NCBI RefSeq assembly: GCF_033898505.1
Contig: NZ_JAXAFK010000005.1
Coordinates: 1-64,000 of the forward strand
DNA length: 64,000 bases
Origin: Pectobacterium carotovorum
GTDB lineage: Bacteria; Pseudomonadota; Gammaproteobacteria; Enterobacterales; Enterobacteriaceae
Reading direction: 5' to 3'
In this document: positions 27,595 through 38,371 of the stretch, in pieces
Layout of the letters: each line of letters begins with the position of its first letter
Numbering within the stretch: position 1 is the first letter of the stretch
Translations under genes and position numbers: made by a program
Notes under the pieces: generated by a model
Told to the model about the DNA's origin: nothing
What the model saw: the letters and a program-made list of their open reading frames with translations, nothing else
Databases searched by the model: none

Positions 27595-29622
27595 ATGCGC
27601 TTAAACCCCAGCCAACAACACGCCGTCGAATTCGTCACCGGACCTTGTCTGGTACTGGCGGGCGCAGGTTCAGGCAAGACCCGCGTGATCACCAACAAGA
27701 TTGCGCACCTTATCCGCCAGTGTGGCTATCAGGCTCGGCATATTGCTGCCGTGACGTTTACCAACAAAGCGGCACGGGAGATGAAGGAGCGCGTGGCGCA
27801 AACGCTGGGGCGCAAAGAAACGCGCGGGTTGATGATTGCGACCTTCCATACGCTGGGGCTGGAGATCATCAAACGTGAATACGCCGCATTGGGGATGAAA
27901 TCCAATTTCTCCCTGTTCGACGATCAAGATCAGATGGCGCTGCTGAAAGAGCTGACGGAGCAGTGGCTGGAAAATGATAAGGTTTTGCTGCAACAGCTGA
28001 TCTCGACGATCTCAAACTGGAAAAACGATCTGATCGATCCTGCTGGTGCGGCAGCGACGGCGCGTTCCGAACGCGACAAGCTATTTGTGCACTGCTACTC
28101 GCTCTATCATGAACATTTGCGCGCCTGTAACGTGCTGGACTTCGACGATCTGATTTTGCTGCCCACGCTGCTGCTGAAGCAAAACGCTGAGGTACGCGAA
28201 CGTTGGCAGAACCGTTTGCGCTACCTGCTGGTGGATGAATATCAGGACACCAACACCAGCCAGTATGAGCTGGTTAAACTGCTGGTCGGCACCCGCGCGC
28301 GTTTCACCGTCGTAGGAGATGACGATCAGTCTATTTACTCCTGGCGTGGGGCGCGCCCACAGAATCTGGTGCTGCTACAGCAGGATTTCCCCACGCTTGA
28401 TGTGATCAAGCTGGAACAAAACTACCGCTCATCCGGGCGTATTCTGAAAGCGGCCAATATTCTCATCGCCAATAACCCGCACGTTTTTGAAAAACGGCTT
28501 TTCTCGGAGCTGGGTTACGGCGATGAACTCAAAGTGATTACCGCCAACAACGAAGATCACGAGGCAGAGCGGGTCGTTGGTGAGCTGATTGCCCATCACT
28601 TTATTAAAAAGACCCAGTATGGTGACTATGCCATTTTGTATCGTGGTAACCATCAGTCGCGCCTGTTTGAAAAGATGCTGATGCAGAACCGTATTCCGTA
28701 TCGCATTTCTGGCGGCACGTCCTTTTTCTCTCGTCCTGAAATCAAAGATTTGCTGGCTTATCTGCGCGTTCTGACCAACCCGGATGATGACAGCGCGTTC
28801 TTACGCATTGTGAACACGCCCAAACGTGAGATCGGCCCGGCGACGATGAAGAAGCTGGGTGAGTGGGCGGGACAACGCAATAAAGGCCTGTTCAGCGCGA
28901 GCTTTGATCTGGGGTTGAGCCAGTCGCTGACCGGACGTGGGCTGGAATCCCTGCAACGGTTTACCCAGTGGCTGGCGGAAATCGCCCGTCTGGCAGAACG
29001 TGAACCGGTAGCCGCCGTGCGCGACCTGATTCATGGGTTGGACTACGAAAGCTGGCTATATGAAACCTCGCCCAGCCCAAAAGCCGCGGAAATGCGGATG
29101 AAGAACGTCAATCAGCTATTTAGCTGGATGACGGAAATGCTGGAGGGCTCCGAATTGGATGAGCCCATGACGCTGACGCAGGTGGTGACGCGCTTCACGC
29201 TGCGGGACATGATGGAACGTGGAGAAAGTGAAGAAGAGCTGGATCAGGTACAACTGATGACGCTGCATGCGTCCAAAGGCTTGGAATTCCCGTACGTCTT
29301 TCTAGTTGGGATGGAAGAAGGTCTGTTGCCGCACCAAAGCAGCATTGATGAAGACAATGTTGATGAAGAACGTCGTTTGGCGTACGTGGGGATTACGCGC
29401 GCACAGCGTGAACTCATCTTCACGCTGTGCAAAGAGCGCCGCCAGTATGGTGAATTGGTTCGCCCTGAGCCGAGCCGCTTCCTGCTGGAATTGCCGCAGG
29501 ATGATGTTGTGTGGGAAACAGAAAGGAAAGTGGTCAGCGCACAAGAGCGTATGCAGAAAGGTCAGGCGAACGTTGCTAACATCCGAGCGATGTTGGCGAA
29601 AGCAAAAGGGGAAGGGGAGTAA
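27595..29622 (+). CDS. rep: ATP-dependent DNA helicase Rep
   Basis: A 675-aa superfamily 1A 3'-5' helicase (E. coli Rep 673 aa) that helps forks move through protein-bound DNA. Motif [14 protein letters not shown] is at residue about 23, motif [11 protein letters not shown] about 217, motif [18 protein letters not shown] about 243, and motifs [15 protein letters not shown] and [13 protein letters not shown] near 560-600. Start at ATG 27595 (MRLNPSQQ), as in E. coli; a GTG five codons earlier is possible. It converges on gppA with an 11-bp gap. Confidence 0.96.
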   Translation: MRLNPSQQHAVEFVTGPCLVLAGAGSGKTRVITNKIAHLIRQCGYQARHIAAVTFTNKAAREMKERVAQTLGRKETRGLMIATFHTLGLEIIKREYAALGMKSNFSLFDDQDQMALLKELTEQWLENDKVLLQQLISTISNWKNDLIDPAGAAATARSERDKLFVHCYSLYHEHLRACNVLDFDDLILLPTLLLKQNAEVRERWQNRLRYLLVDEYQDTNTSQYELVKLLVGTRARFTVVGDDDQSIYSWRGARPQNLVLLQQDFPTLDVIKLEQNYRSSGRILKAANILIANNPHVFEKRLFSELGYGDELKVITANNEDHEAERVVGELIAHHFIKKTQYGDYAILYRGNHQSRLFEKMLMQNRIPYRISGGTSFFSRPEIKDLLAYLRVLTNPDDDSAFLRIVNTPKREIGPATMKKLGEWAGQRNKGLFSASFDLGLSQSLTGRGLESLQRFTQWLAEIARLAEREPVAAVRDLIHGLDYESWLYETSPSPKAAEMRMKNVNQLFSWMTEMLEGSELDEPMTLTQVVTRFTLRDMMERGESEEELDQVQLMTLHASKGLEFPYVFLVGMEEGLLPHQSSIDEDNVDEERRLAYVGITRAQRELIFTLCKERRQYGELVRPEPSRFLLELPQDDVVWETERKVVSAQERMQKGQANVANIRAMLAKAKGEGE

Positions 29623-29633
29623 GCTTTCCCCCG

Positions 29634-31130
29634 TTAAGCTGGGGTTTCTTCCAGCATCAGCGGCCAGTGTACGTAGCTCTGCCAGCGGCTTTCCTGTTCC
29701 AGCATTTCTGCCCGTAATGGATGCTGTGCCAGCCAGCCCGCAGGCAGAATCAAACGCAGCGTTTCGCCTTCTACGCGTAATCGTACGGCTGGCAGCGTGT
29801 CATCGCGGCGGCGGCTGGCAAAAATAATCGCCAGGCGCAACAGACGGCACAGGCGCTGTGCCTGATTGACCGGCAGCGCGTTCTGCTGACTCAGCGGCAT
29901 TAAATCGACAGGGTTAATCTGGTTTTGCAGGAGTGTGGCTAACAGTTTCTTCTGGGCGGGCGTAAAGCCGGGGAGATCGCTATGGCGAATCAAATAGGCT
30001 GCATGCTGGGGCGACTGGCGAAAATCGATGCTCAAGCCGATTTCGTGTACCAGACAGGCGCTGCGCAGTAACTCGCGACATCGGTTATCTAACTGCCAGT
30101 CACGGGCAACCTGTTGCAGAAAGTTGTCCGCCAGCGTACTGACGCGTTTAGCCTGTTCGGCATCCAGCAGGTAGCGGCGTTGCAGCGTCGCCAATGTACG
30201 GTGACGGATGTCCTGATCGACAGGCAAATGCAACATGCCATAGACCAGCCCTTCACGCAGCGCGCCACCAGCCAGCGTCATCGTTTTGATGTCGAGCTCC
30301 TGGAAGATTGCCAGCAGGATGGCTAATCCGCTGGGAAAAACCAGCGCGCGTTCCAGCGTCAGGCCTTCAATTTCCAACTCTTCCAGCTTATCGCACTGAA
30401 TCGCATGCTCTTTAAGCTGCCTGAGCTTCGGCAGGGTAATGTATTCATCCATTCCCTGCGCAACCATGATTTCTTGCAGTGCTTGTACTGTGCCGGAGGC
30501 GCCGACGCAGATTTGCCAACCCTGCTCGCGCAGAGAGGCGGCAACGGGGCGTAGCATTTCACGCGCTGCTTGTTCCGCGCGTTCAAAATTACCGGCTTCC
30601 AGATTGCGGTCGCTGAAATAGCGATCCAGCCACGTGACGCATCCCATCGGGAGGCTGATCAACTGGGTCGTTTTTGCGCCAACTCCCGTAGCCAGCTCGG
30701 TGCTGCCACCGCCGATATCCACGACCAGACGCGCATCCGGGCCGCCCGTCGTATGTGCTACGCCTTGATAAATCAGGCGTGCTTCTTCTTCACCGCTGAT
30801 AACCTGAATCGGCAAGCCCAGAATTTCCTGGGCCTGTTGCAGAAACTCGTCAGCATTCGTTGCCAGCCGCAGGGTGGCGGTCGCGACGACGCGCACCTGA
30901 TCCTGCGGGATGTCCTGCAACCGTTCGGAGAACAGCTGTAGACACTGCCAGCCGCGCTGCATCGCGTCCTGCGAGAGCCGATTCTGTTTATCCAGCCCTG
31001 CCGCAAGGCGGACTTTACGCTTTATTTTCGCCAGCGTCTGAATGCTGCCTGCGGTTTCCCGGGTGACCAGCATATGGAAGCTGTTCGAGCCGAGATCGAT
31101 GGCAGCGTAAAGTGAAGAAGAGCTCAGCAT
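29634..31130 (-). CDS. gppA: Guanosine-5'-triphosphate,3'-diphosphate pyrophosphatase
   Basis: A 498-aa Ppx/GppA phosphatase that converts pppGpp to ppGpp in the stringent response, and can act on polyphosphate. The actin-like fold shows [12 protein letters not shown] (about 11) and [12 protein letters not shown] (about 143). A C-terminal HD-like domain (about 310-498) follows. It lies six bases after rhlB on the same strand, so the two form an operon as in E. coli. Confidence 0.95.
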   Translation of the reverse strand: MLSSSSLYAAIDLGSNSFHMLVTRETAGSIQTLAKIKRKVRLAAGLDKQNRLSQDAMQRGWQCLQLFSERLQDIPQDQVRVVATATLRLATNADEFLQQAQEILGLPIQVISGEEEARLIYQGVAHTTGGPDARLVVDIGGGSTELATGVGAKTTQLISLPMGCVTWLDRYFSDRNLEAGNFERAEQAAREMLRPVAASLREQGWQICVGASGTVQALQEIMVAQGMDEYITLPKLRQLKEHAIQCDKLEELEIEGLTLERALVFPSGLAILLAIFQELDIKTMTLAGGALREGLVYGMLHLPVDQDIRHRTLATLQRRYLLDAEQAKRVSTLADNFLQQVARDWQLDNRCRELLRSACLVHEIGLSIDFRQSPQHAAYLIRHSDLPGFTPAQKKLLATLLQNQINPVDLMPLSQQNALPVNQAQRLCRLLRLAIIFASRRRDDTLPAVRLRVEGETLRLILPAGWLAQHPLRAEMLEQESRWQSYVHWPLMLEETPA

Positions 31131-31136
31131 CGACGG

Positions 31137-32429
31137 TTAATCCGCTCGTTTACGGTTATTACGAGGCGCTCCACTGCGGCGCGGCGCATTGCTATGTCGG
31201 CGCGGGCCATTATTGGAACGCGGTGGGCGCGCTAAACGCTTCGGCGCGGGTAAATCATTCATCAGCGCGTCGCTGTTGTATTTGCTGACCGGAATGTTGT
31301 GACCGATATAGGTCTCGATAGCCGGGAGGTTCAGTGCATACTCTTCACAGGCCAGGCTGATAGAATTTCCGCTTTGTCCCGCACGGCCAGTACGGCCAAT
31401 ACGGTGAACGTAGTCTTCGCAGTCATCCGGCAGGTCGTAGTTAAAAACGTGGGTCACGGAAGGAATATGCAAACCGCGCGCTGCAACGTCCGTTGCCACC
31501 AGAATATCCAGATTGCCCTGGGTAAATTCTTCCAGAATACGCAGACGTTTTTTCTGTGCGACGTCGCCCGTCAGCAGCCCAACGCGATGACCGTCGGCAG
31601 CCAGATGGCCCCAGATGTCTTCGCAGCGATGCTTGGTATTTGCGAAAATAATGCAGCGGTCCGGCCACTCTTCTTCCAGCAGTGTCTGGAGCAGGCGCAT
31701 TTTTTCTTCGTTAGACGGATAAAACAGTTCTTCTTTAATGCGATGGCCGGTTTTCTGCTCCGGTTCAACTTCCACGTACTCTGCGTTATTCATCTGTTCA
31801 AACGCGAGTTCACGCACCCGATAGGAGAGCGTAGCGGAAAAGAGCATGTTCAGACGCTGTGCCGCTGGCGGCATGCGGCGGAACAGCCAGCGAATATCTT
31901 TGATGAAGCCGAGATCGTACATACGATCCGCTTCGTCCAGCACGACGACCTGAATCGCGCCCAGGTTGATATGGTTCTGTTTGGCGTAATCGATCAGGCG
32001 ACCGGTGGTACCGATCAGAATATCAACGCCGTTTTCCAGCACCTTAAGCTGCTTGTCGTAACCGTCTCCACCGTAGGCTAAACCCAGTTTTAACCCGGTA
32101 AGGTGAGACAGCGCTTCTGCGTCAGAGTGAATCTGGACAGCCAGTTCACGGGTTGGTGCCATAATTAAGGCACGTGGTTGATTGGTTTGACGCTCTGCGT
32201 TTGCAGGGTGTGAAAGCAAATAATGGAAAGTAGACGCGAGAAAAGCCAGCGTCTTGCCGGTACCGGTTTGCGCCTGACCTGCAACATCACGCCCTGACAG
32301 AGCCAATGGCAGAGCTAACGCCTGAATAGGCGTACAGTTATGAAACCCTTTGCTTTCAAGAGCTTCAATAACCTGCGGGTGCAGGGCGAAGTCGGAAAAC
32401 TTCTGTTCAGTTAAGTGTGTTTTGCTCAT
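31137..32429 (-). CDS. rhlB: ATP-dependent RNA helicase RhlB
   Basis: A 430-aa DEAD-box helicase of the RNA degradosome. Q motif [21 protein letters not shown], motif I AQTGTGKT (about 51), motif [10 protein letters not shown] (DEAD, about 165), motif III FSAT, and motif [15 protein letters not shown] (about 343) are all present. A basic tail of about 35 residues ([18 protein letters not shown]...) fits RNA or RNase E contact and is a little longer than in E. coli. Divergent from trxA across 118 bp. Confidence 0.96.
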   Translation of the reverse strand: MSKTHLTEQKFSDFALHPQVIEALESKGFHNCTPIQALALPLALSGRDVAGQAQTGTGKTLAFLASTFHYLLSHPANAERQTNQPRALIMAPTRELAVQIHSDAEALSHLTGLKLGLAYGGDGYDKQLKVLENGVDILIGTTGRLIDYAKQNHINLGAIQVVVLDEADRMYDLGFIKDIRWLFRRMPPAAQRLNMLFSATLSYRVRELAFEQMNNAEYVEVEPEQKTGHRIKEELFYPSNEEKMRLLQTLLEEEWPDRCIIFANTKHRCEDIWGHLAADGHRVGLLTGDVAQKKRLRILEEFTQGNLDILVATDVAARGLHIPSVTHVFNYDLPDDCEDYVHRIGRTGRAGQSGNSISLACEEYALNLPAIETYIGHNIPVSKYNSDALMNDLPAPKRLARPPRSNNGPRRHSNAPRRSGAPRNNRKRAD

Positions 32430-32547
32430 AGTGTGGTAGAATATCAGCTAACTATTGCTTTACGAAAGCGTATCCGGTGAAATAAAGTCAAGCCGTTGTT
32501 GGTTAATGCTACACCAACACGGTAGAAATAATCCTGCGGAGTAAAAT

Positions 32548-32874
32548 ATGAGCGATAAAATAATTCACCTGACTGATGACAGCTTCGGCACGAAAGTACT
32601 GCAAGCTGAGGGCGCTATCTTGGTTGATTTCTGGGCTGAGTGGTGTGGTCCTTGCAAAATGATCGCTCCTATCCTGGATGAAATCGCCGAAGAGTTTGAA
32701 GGTAAACTGACGGTTACCAAACTGAACATTGATGAAAACCCGGCTACTGCGCCGAAATATGGTATCCGTGGTATCCCCACTCTGCTGTTGTTTAAAAACG
32801 GCGAAGTCGCTGCGACAAAAGTCGGCGCATTGTCCAAAGGGCAACTGAAAGAGTTCCTGACGGCGAATCTGTAA
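32548..32874 (+). CDS. trxA: Thioredoxin 1
   Basis: A 108-aa thioredoxin with active site [13 protein letters not shown] (Cys 33 and 36) and cis-Pro in [14 protein letters not shown]. It is a general cytosolic disulfide reductant fed by thioredoxin reductase. SD CGGAGT lies before the ATG. Its place between rhlB and rho is the E. coli order. Confidence 0.97.
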   Translation: MSDKIIHLTDDSFGTKVLQAEGAILVDFWAEWCGPCKMIAPILDEIAEEFEGKLTVTKLNIDENPATAPKYGIRGIPTLLLFKNGEVAATKVGALSKGQLKEFLTANL

Positions 32875-33368
32875 TTAGCTTTATACCCCCCAAAAGGGTA
32901 TTGCCGGCGGGCGCAATCGGGCAATATGCAATTCTCATATTGACTGCTTGCCGCTCGTCGGGAAGCGTGCTAGATTCTTCATTACTGCATATCGTACTTG
33001 CCTATGTTTAAGCCCTTAGGCTTAAGCCTGAAAGTTAGAGTCTAAAGCATTATTCTGTGTCGAAATCGAAAAATCGTTGTTTTACAAAGTAATTTTCTAC
33101 AACACGATTGTTTTACAACACGTTTGTGATCCGATTTGGGCAGTCTACTAGTTTTATAATACTTGGTTTTATGTGTCTTCGATCTCCTGCCGTTGATTTA
33201 TGCGGATATCGTTTATGCGGATGTTGTTTTGCGCGGATGTAATGCGCTTCAGGTGTGAAACCAGACAGGAATCCGGTGGTTGAAGGCTGTTATAGAGGCA
33301 CGGATGACCCTGCCATACCATTCACGTTAATAGTTCGAGATTTACCCCGAGTTAAAGAACCCACCACT
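32875..33368 (+). promoter_or_regulatory. Long rho leader region with a paired palindromic element
   Basis: This 494-bp gap carries the rho promoter and leader; rho is autoregulated in E. coli by termination in its leader. A consensus -10 (TATAAT, 33155-33160) is present without a clear -35. TTGTTTTACAA, an interrupted palindrome, occurs at 33077-33087 and 33108-33118, 31 bp apart, just upstream. A 23-codon ORF at 33171-33242 is not similar to E. coli RhoL and has no SD, so I do not call it. A short hairpin (ATACCC/GGGTAT) follows trxA without a T-run. Confidence 0.45.
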
Positions 33369-34628
33369 ATGAATCTTACCGAATTAAAGAATACGCCAGT
33401 TTCTGAGTTAATTGCTCTTGGCGAAAATATGGGGCTGGAAAACCAGGCCCGCATGCGTAAACAGGATATTATCTTCGCTATTCTGAAACAGCATGCCAAA
33501 AGCGGCGAGGATATTTTCGGCGATGGTGTGCTGGAGATATTGCAGGATGGCTTCGGCTTTCTTCGCTCCGCAGACAGCTCCTACCTCGCAGGCCCCGATG
33601 ATATCTACGTTTCTCCCAGCCAAATCCGCCGTTTTAACCTCCGCACTGGTGACACCATTTCTGGCAAGATTCGTCCGCCGAAAGAAGGTGAACGCTACTT
33701 TGCGCTGCTGAAAGTTAACGAAGTCAACTACGACAAACCTGAAAACGCCCGCAACAAGATCCTGTTCGAAAACCTCACGCCACTGCATGCAAACTCTCGT
33801 CTGCGTATGGAACGCGGTAACGGGTCGACAGAAGATCTGACGGCGCGGGTGCTGGATCTGGCTGCGCCGATTGGCCGTGGTCAACGTGGTCTGATTGTTG
33901 CACCGCCTAAAGCAGGTAAAACCATGCTGCTGCAGAACATTGCGCAGAGTATTGCCTACAACCATCCTGACTGCGTGCTGATGGTACTGCTGATTGACGA
34001 ACGTCCGGAAGAAGTTACCGAGATGCAGCGTCTGGTGAAAGGCGAAGTGGTTGCGTCAACGTTTGATGAGCCAGCTTCCCGTCACGTTCAGGTTGCCGAA
34101 ATGGTGATCGAAAAAGCGAAGCGTCTGGTTGAGCATAAGAAAGACGTTATCATCCTGCTGGACTCCATTACCCGTCTGGCGCGTGCCTATAACACCGTTG
34201 TTCCGGCTTCGGGCAAAGTGTTGACCGGTGGTGTGGATGCTAACGCCCTGCATCGTCCGAAGCGTTTCTTCGGTGCGGCGCGTAACGTTGAGGAAGGCGG
34301 TAGCCTGACTATCATCGCCACTGCGCTGGTGGATACCGGTTCCAAGATGGACGAAGTGATTTACGAAGAGTTTAAAGGTACAGGTAATATGGAACTGCAC
34401 CTGGCGCGTAAAATCGCAGAAAAACGCGTCTTCCCGGCGATTGATTACAACCGCTCCGGTACGCGTAAAGAAGAATTGCTTACCACCTCTGAAGAATTGC
34501 AGAAGATGTGGATTCTACGCAAGATCATTCACCCAATGGGCGAGATCGACGCGATGGAATTCCTGATCAACAAGTTGGCGATGACGAAAACCAACGATGA
34601 ATTCTTCGATATGATGAAACGTTCATAA
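33369..34628 (+). CDS. rho: Transcription termination factor Rho
   Basis: A 419-aa hexameric RNA helicase, same length as E. coli Rho. The N-terminal domain ([14 protein letters not shown]) is followed by the cold-shock-like RNA-binding fold with DGFGFLRS (about residue 60). Walker A is [12 protein letters not shown] (about 178), Walker [15 protein letters not shown] (about 263), and the Q/R loops are [15 protein letters not shown] and [10 protein letters not shown]. The frame is open 38 codons upstream, but that part has no similarity to Rho and the E. coli start is conserved at 33369. Confidence 0.97.
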   Translation: MNLTELKNTPVSELIALGENMGLENQARMRKQDIIFAILKQHAKSGEDIFGDGVLEILQDGFGFLRSADSSYLAGPDDIYVSPSQIRRFNLRTGDTISGKIRPPKEGERYFALLKVNEVNYDKPENARNKILFENLTPLHANSRLRMERGNGSTEDLTARVLDLAAPIGRGQRGLIVAPPKAGKTMLLQNIAQSIAYNHPDCVLMVLLIDERPEEVTEMQRLVKGEVVASTFDEPASRHVQVAEMVIEKAKRLVEHKKDVIILLDSITRLARAYNTVVPASGKVLTGGVDANALHRPKRFFGAARNVEEGGSLTIIATALVDTGSKMDEVIYEEFKGTGNMELHLARKIAEKRVFPAIDYNRSGTRKEELLTTSEELQKMWILRKIIHPMGEIDAMEFLINKLAMTKTNDEFFDMMKRS

Positions 34629-34647
34629 ATCCGGGCGTTCATCTATA

Positions 34648-34772
34648 TATACCCTAAATAATTCGAGTTGCAGGAAGGCGGCAAGCGCACGAATCCCCAG
34701 GAGCTTACATCAGTAAGTGACTGGGGTGAGTAAGGGAAGCCAACGCACATGTGGCTTGAAGTATGACGGGTA
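34648..34772. repeat. ERIC (IRU) repeat element
   Basis: A near-complete 125-bp enterobacterial repetitive intergenic consensus: it begins TATACCCTAAATAATTCGAG, has the central palindrome CCCCAGGAGCTTAC ... GTAAGTGACTGGGG, and ends GCTTGAAGTATGACGGGTA. It lies between rho and its terminator, so it is transcribed in the rho 3' region and could fold in the mRNA. Confidence 0.93.
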
Positions 34773-34791
34773 CATTACGGATAACTCGGGG

Positions 34792-34820
34792 AACGCCACG
34801 CTGGGTCGTGGCGTTTTTTT
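34792..34820 (+). terminator. rho terminator
   Basis: AACGCCACG / CGTGGCGTT stem with loop CTGGGT, followed by TTTTTTT. It lies after the ERIC element. Confidence 0.92.
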
Positions 34821-34962
34821 ATCCCTTAATTGATCGGATGTGAGGAGGCTTTCTGCTGGAAGTCTCGGTTATCACTCAATTTGTACTGGCGATCAATGTG
34901 GGCGATAGGATATAAGGCGTAAACCGAGTCTATACTGAACAGCTACAGCGCGGCTGTTAACG

Positions 34963-36060
34963 GTGAACTTACTCACTATGAGTACCGAATTACTATTTAT
35001 TTTCTTGTTTTCTCTGGGCTTTCTTTTTTTTGCTCGCAGCATCGCGGGTAAAATAGGGCTTGTCGATCGTCCCAACTACCGTAAACGTCATCGGGGTCTT
35101 GTGCCTTTGGTTGGCGGCATCTCTGTGTATGCGGGTATCTGCTTTAGCTACTTTATTACCGACCAATATATCCCGAACTTCCGTCTTTACCTGCTATGTG
35201 CGGGCGTGCTGGTGTTTGTCGGCATGCTGGACGATCGTTTTGATATCAGTGTGAAAATCCGTGCCGTTGTGCAGGCGTTTGTCGCGGTGGTGATGATGGC
35301 CTTTGCCGGCTTGACGCTACACAACCTGGGACACATTTTCGGCCCATGGCAGATGGCGCTGGGGCCGTTTGGCTATCTGGTCACGCTGTTTGCCGTTTGG
35401 GCGGCGATTAATGCGTTCAATATGGTGGACGGGATCGATGGGTTGCTCGGCGGCTTGTCCAGTGTCTCGTTTGGGGCGATGGGGATCTTGCTGTATCTGA
35501 GCGGCCAGACGAATCTGGCCCTGTGGTGTTTTGCCATGATCGCGGCGACGCTTCCTTATATTCTGCTTAATCTCGGTATCTTTGGGCGACGCTACAAGGT
35601 CTTCATGGGCGATGCGGGTAGCACGATGATTGGCTTCACGGCCATCTGGATCCTGATTCAAACGACACAAGGCCCACAGCATCCGATTAATCCGGTAACG
35701 GCATTGTGGATCATCGCTATCCCACTGATTGATATGATCGCCATTATGTATCGGCGCTTACGCAAAGGGATGAGCCCATTCTCACCTGACCGGCAGCACA
35801 TTCATCATTTAATGATGCGCGCGGGTTTTTCTTCCCGTCAGGCTTTTGTGCTGATTACGCTTGCTGCTGCCTTGTTGGCTGCGGTTGGTGTGTTGGGAGA
35901 ATATTTCTTTTTTATACCCGAATGGTTGATGTTGGCATTATTCTTGCTTGCATTTCTACTGTATGGCTACTGCCTGAAACGAGCATGGCGGGTCGCCCGT
36001 TTTATCAAGCGAATCAAACGCCGTATGCGGCATTCCGATGAGCAAAAGCAGTCATCCTGA
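34963..36060 (+). CDS. wecA: UDP-GlcNAc:undecaprenyl-phosphate GlcNAc-1-phosphate transferase
   Basis: A 365-aa polytopic inner membrane enzyme with about 11 membrane segments. It makes lipid I of enterobacterial common antigen (ECA), and in many strains starts O-antigen too. Motifs: LDDRFDISVK (about 90), NMVDGIDGL (about 155), VFMGDAGST (about 213), and DRQHIHH (about 276). The GTG start (MNLLT) is the same as in E. coli. It is the first gene of the ECA operon, 142 bp after the rho terminator; the gap holds a TATACT -10-like box at 34931. Confidence 0.96.
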   Translation: MNLLTMSTELLFIFLFSLGFLFFARSIAGKIGLVDRPNYRKRHRGLVPLVGGISVYAGICFSYFITDQYIPNFRLYLLCAGVLVFVGMLDDRFDISVKIRAVVQAFVAVVMMAFAGLTLHNLGHIFGPWQMALGPFGYLVTLFAVWAAINAFNMVDGIDGLLGGLSSVSFGAMGILLYLSGQTNLALWCFAMIAATLPYILLNLGIFGRRYKVFMGDAGSTMIGFTAIWILIQTTQGPQHPINPVTALWIIAIPLIDMIAIMYRRLRKGMSPFSPDRQHIHHLMMRAGFSSRQAFVLITLAAALLAAVGVLGEYFFFIPEWLMLALFLLAFLLYGYCLKRAWRVARFIKRIKRRMRHSDEQKQSS

Positions 36061-36081
36061 CCAAATAATTTTGGGGAAGTA

Positions 36082-37128
36082 ATGAAATCAGAGAACTTGT
36101 CTACCGGGAATGCGTTGATTGATAACGAACTGGATATCCGTGGTTTATTTCGCTTGCTGTGGCAGGGGAAGGTGTGGCCGATAGCGATCGGCCTGCTTTT
36201 TGCCGTTGTGGCATTAGGCTATTCCTATCTTGTTAAACAGGAGTGGAGCGCGACAGCGATTACCGACAAGCCGACGGTCAATATGCTGGGAGGGTATTAT
36301 TCGCAGCAGCAGTTCTTGCGTAACCTCGACGCCCGATCTTTTTCTACCCCTCAGCCAGAGCAACCGTCTATTTCGGCTGATGCTTATGATGAATTCATCA
36401 TGCAATTAGCGGCTTATGATACCCGCCGCGATTTCTGGTTGCAGACCGACTATTACAAGCAGCGTCTGGAAGGCGATGAGAAAGCGGATGCCGCTCTGCT
36501 AGATGAAATGGTCAACAACATTCAGTTTACGCCGCGCGACGATGGGAAAAAAACCAATGATTCCGTGAAGCTGGTAGCGGAAACCTCTGCGGATTCCAAC
36601 ACGTTGCTTCGTCAGTATGTGGCTTTTGCCAGCCAGCGAGCAGCCAACCACCTGAATGAAGAGATCAAGGGTGCCTGGGCTGCCAGAACTATTTTTATGA
36701 AGTCGCAGATCAAGCGTCAGGAAGCGGTAGCGAAAGCGATTTACGATCGCGAAGTCCGCAGCGTTGAACTGGCGCTGAAAATCGCGCAGCAGCAAGGCAT
36801 TAGCCGTAGCCAGACGGATACGCCGGCAGACGAAATCCCCGCATCGGAAATGTTCCTGCTCGGCAGGCCGATGCTCCAAGCCCGACTGGAAACGTTGCAG
36901 ACCAGCGGCCCGCACTACGAACTGGATTATGATCAAAATCGCGCGATGCTGGCGACGCTGAACGTTGGCCCAACGCTTGAGGCTGGTTTCCAGACGTATC
37001 GTTATTTGCGTACGCCGGAAGAGCCGGTGAAGCGCGACAGCCCACGCCGGGCATTCCTGATGGTGATGTGGGGTGCGATTGGCGCGCTCGTTGGCGCAGG
37101 CGTTGCCTTGGCTCGCCGTCCGCGCTAA
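36082..37128 (+). CDS. wzzE: ECA polysaccharide chain length modulation protein WzzE
   Basis: A 348-aa polysaccharide co-polymerase, same length as E. coli WzzE. One membrane segment lies near residues 32-50 and one near 320-342, with a large helical periplasmic region between them. It keeps NELDIRGLFRLLWQGK, TVNMLGGYYSQQQFLRNLD and the proline-rich TPEEPVKRDSPRRAFL before TM2. It sets the modal length of ECA chains with WzyE. SD GGGGAAG precedes the ATG. Confidence 0.96.
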   Translation: MKSENLSTGNALIDNELDIRGLFRLLWQGKVWPIAIGLLFAVVALGYSYLVKQEWSATAITDKPTVNMLGGYYSQQQFLRNLDARSFSTPQPEQPSISADAYDEFIMQLAAYDTRRDFWLQTDYYKQRLEGDEKADAALLDEMVNNIQFTPRDDGKKTNDSVKLVAETSADSNTLLRQYVAFASQRAANHLNEEIKGAWAARTIFMKSQIKRQEAVAKAIYDREVRSVELALKIAQQQGISRSQTDTPADEIPASEMFLLGRPMLQARLETLQTSGPHYELDYDQNRAMLATLNVGPTLEAGFQTYRYLRTPEEPVKRDSPRRAFLMVMWGAIGALVGAGVALARRPR

Positions 37129-37195
37129 CCAGCTTGCTGATTCGCGTTTGATGCTCTGCGAGCGTCTGCGTCTAACCTGATTAAAGAGATTCAAT

Positions 37196-38326
37196 GTGAA
37201 AGTATTGACTGTTTTCGGCACCCGGCCGGAAGCCATTAAAATGGCGCCGCTGGTTCATGCTCTGGCTCAGGATGGAGCCTTTGAATCGAGAATTTGCGTA
37301 ACAGCCCAGCATCGGGAGATGCTGGATCAGGTGCTGCGTTTGTTCGATATTACGCCGGACTACGATCTGGATATTATGCGACCGGGGCAGGGGCTTAGTG
37401 AGATATCCTGCCGGATTTTATCGGGACTTGAACCCGTCATGACGGAGTTTAAGCCGGATCTGGTATTGGTACACGGCGACACCACTACGACGCTTGCAAC
37501 CAGCCTGGCGGCCTTTTATCAGCGCATTCCCGTCGGCCACGTAGAAGCGGGATTGCGTACTGGCAATCTGTATTCGCCCTGGCCGGAAGAGGCTAACCGC
37601 AAACTAACCGGGCATTTGGCAATGTACCACTTTGCCCCGACAGAAAATTCCCGCCAGAATTTACTGCGCGAGCACCTGTCTGACCGGCATATTTTTGTGA
37701 CCGGTAATACGGTGATCGATGCGCTGTTCTGGGTGCGCGATCGCATTCTCGGGGACGCCGCATTACGCAGCAGCCTCGATGAAAAATATGCTTTTTTAGA
37801 CGACAACAAGAAGCTGATTCTGGTTACCGGACACCGTCGCGAGAGTTTTGGCGGTGGCTTTGAGCGCATTTGCAGCGCGCTGGCGGATATCGCTCGTCGC
37901 CACCCTGAAGTACAAATTGTGTATCCGGTTCACCTGAATCCTAACGTTAGTGAACCCGTTAATCGAATCCTGAGCGGCATTGATAATGTGATGCTGATTG
38001 CACCGCAGGACTATCTGCCTTTCGTGTATTTGATGAATCGTTCTTACATGATTTTGACCGACTCTGGCGGCATTCAGGAAGAAGCGCCGTCGTTAGGTAA
38101 GCCCGTATTGGTGATGCGTGATACGACAGAGCGGCCGGAGGCGGTTGAAGCGGGCACGGTCAAGCTGGTGGGAACAGAAGTGACCAGCATTGTCGATGCG
38201 GTATCTATGCTGCTGACGGATGAAGAGGCGTATCAGGCAATGAGCCGCGCCCACAACCCCTATGGCGATGGACAAGCCTGTCAACGCATCGTTGATGCTT
38301 TAAAAAATCGCCAGGAGCGATTTTAA
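37196..38326 (+). CDS. wecB: UDP-N-acetylglucosamine 2-epimerase (non-hydrolysing)
   Basis: A 376-aa GT-B-fold epimerase making UDP-ManNAc for ECA. Motifs: [16 protein letters not shown] at the start, [17 protein letters not shown] (about 117), [11 protein letters not shown] (about 208) and [20 protein letters not shown] (about 288). The start is GTG, 15 bp past AAAGAGAT, and aligns with the E. coli N-terminus [13 protein letters not shown]. Confidence 0.97.
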   Translation: MKVLTVFGTRPEAIKMAPLVHALAQDGAFESRICVTAQHREMLDQVLRLFDITPDYDLDIMRPGQGLSEISCRILSGLEPVMTEFKPDLVLVHGDTTTTLATSLAAFYQRIPVGHVEAGLRTGNLYSPWPEEANRKLTGHLAMYHFAPTENSRQNLLREHLSDRHIFVTGNTVIDALFWVRDRILGDAALRSSLDEKYAFLDDNKKLILVTGHRRESFGGGFERICSALADIARRHPEVQIVYPVHLNPNVSEPVNRILSGIDNVMLIAPQDYLPFVYLMNRSYMILTDSGGIQEEAPSLGKPVLVMRDTTERPEAVEAGTVKLVGTEVTSIVDAVSMLLTDEEAYQAMSRAHNPYGDGQACQRIVDALKNRQERF

Positions 38327-38371
38327 ACGTCGCTATGCGACGACCCGACATAAAAATTATCAGGTGACACT

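Noticed and set aside
33171..33242. 23-codon ORF upstream of rho as rhoL
   Set aside because: No SD, no similarity to E. coli RhoL, and it would start only about four bases after the predicted transcript start.
33255..33368. N-terminal extension of Rho
   Set aside because: The 38 extra residues have no similarity to Rho; the E. coli start MNLTELKN is conserved at 33369.
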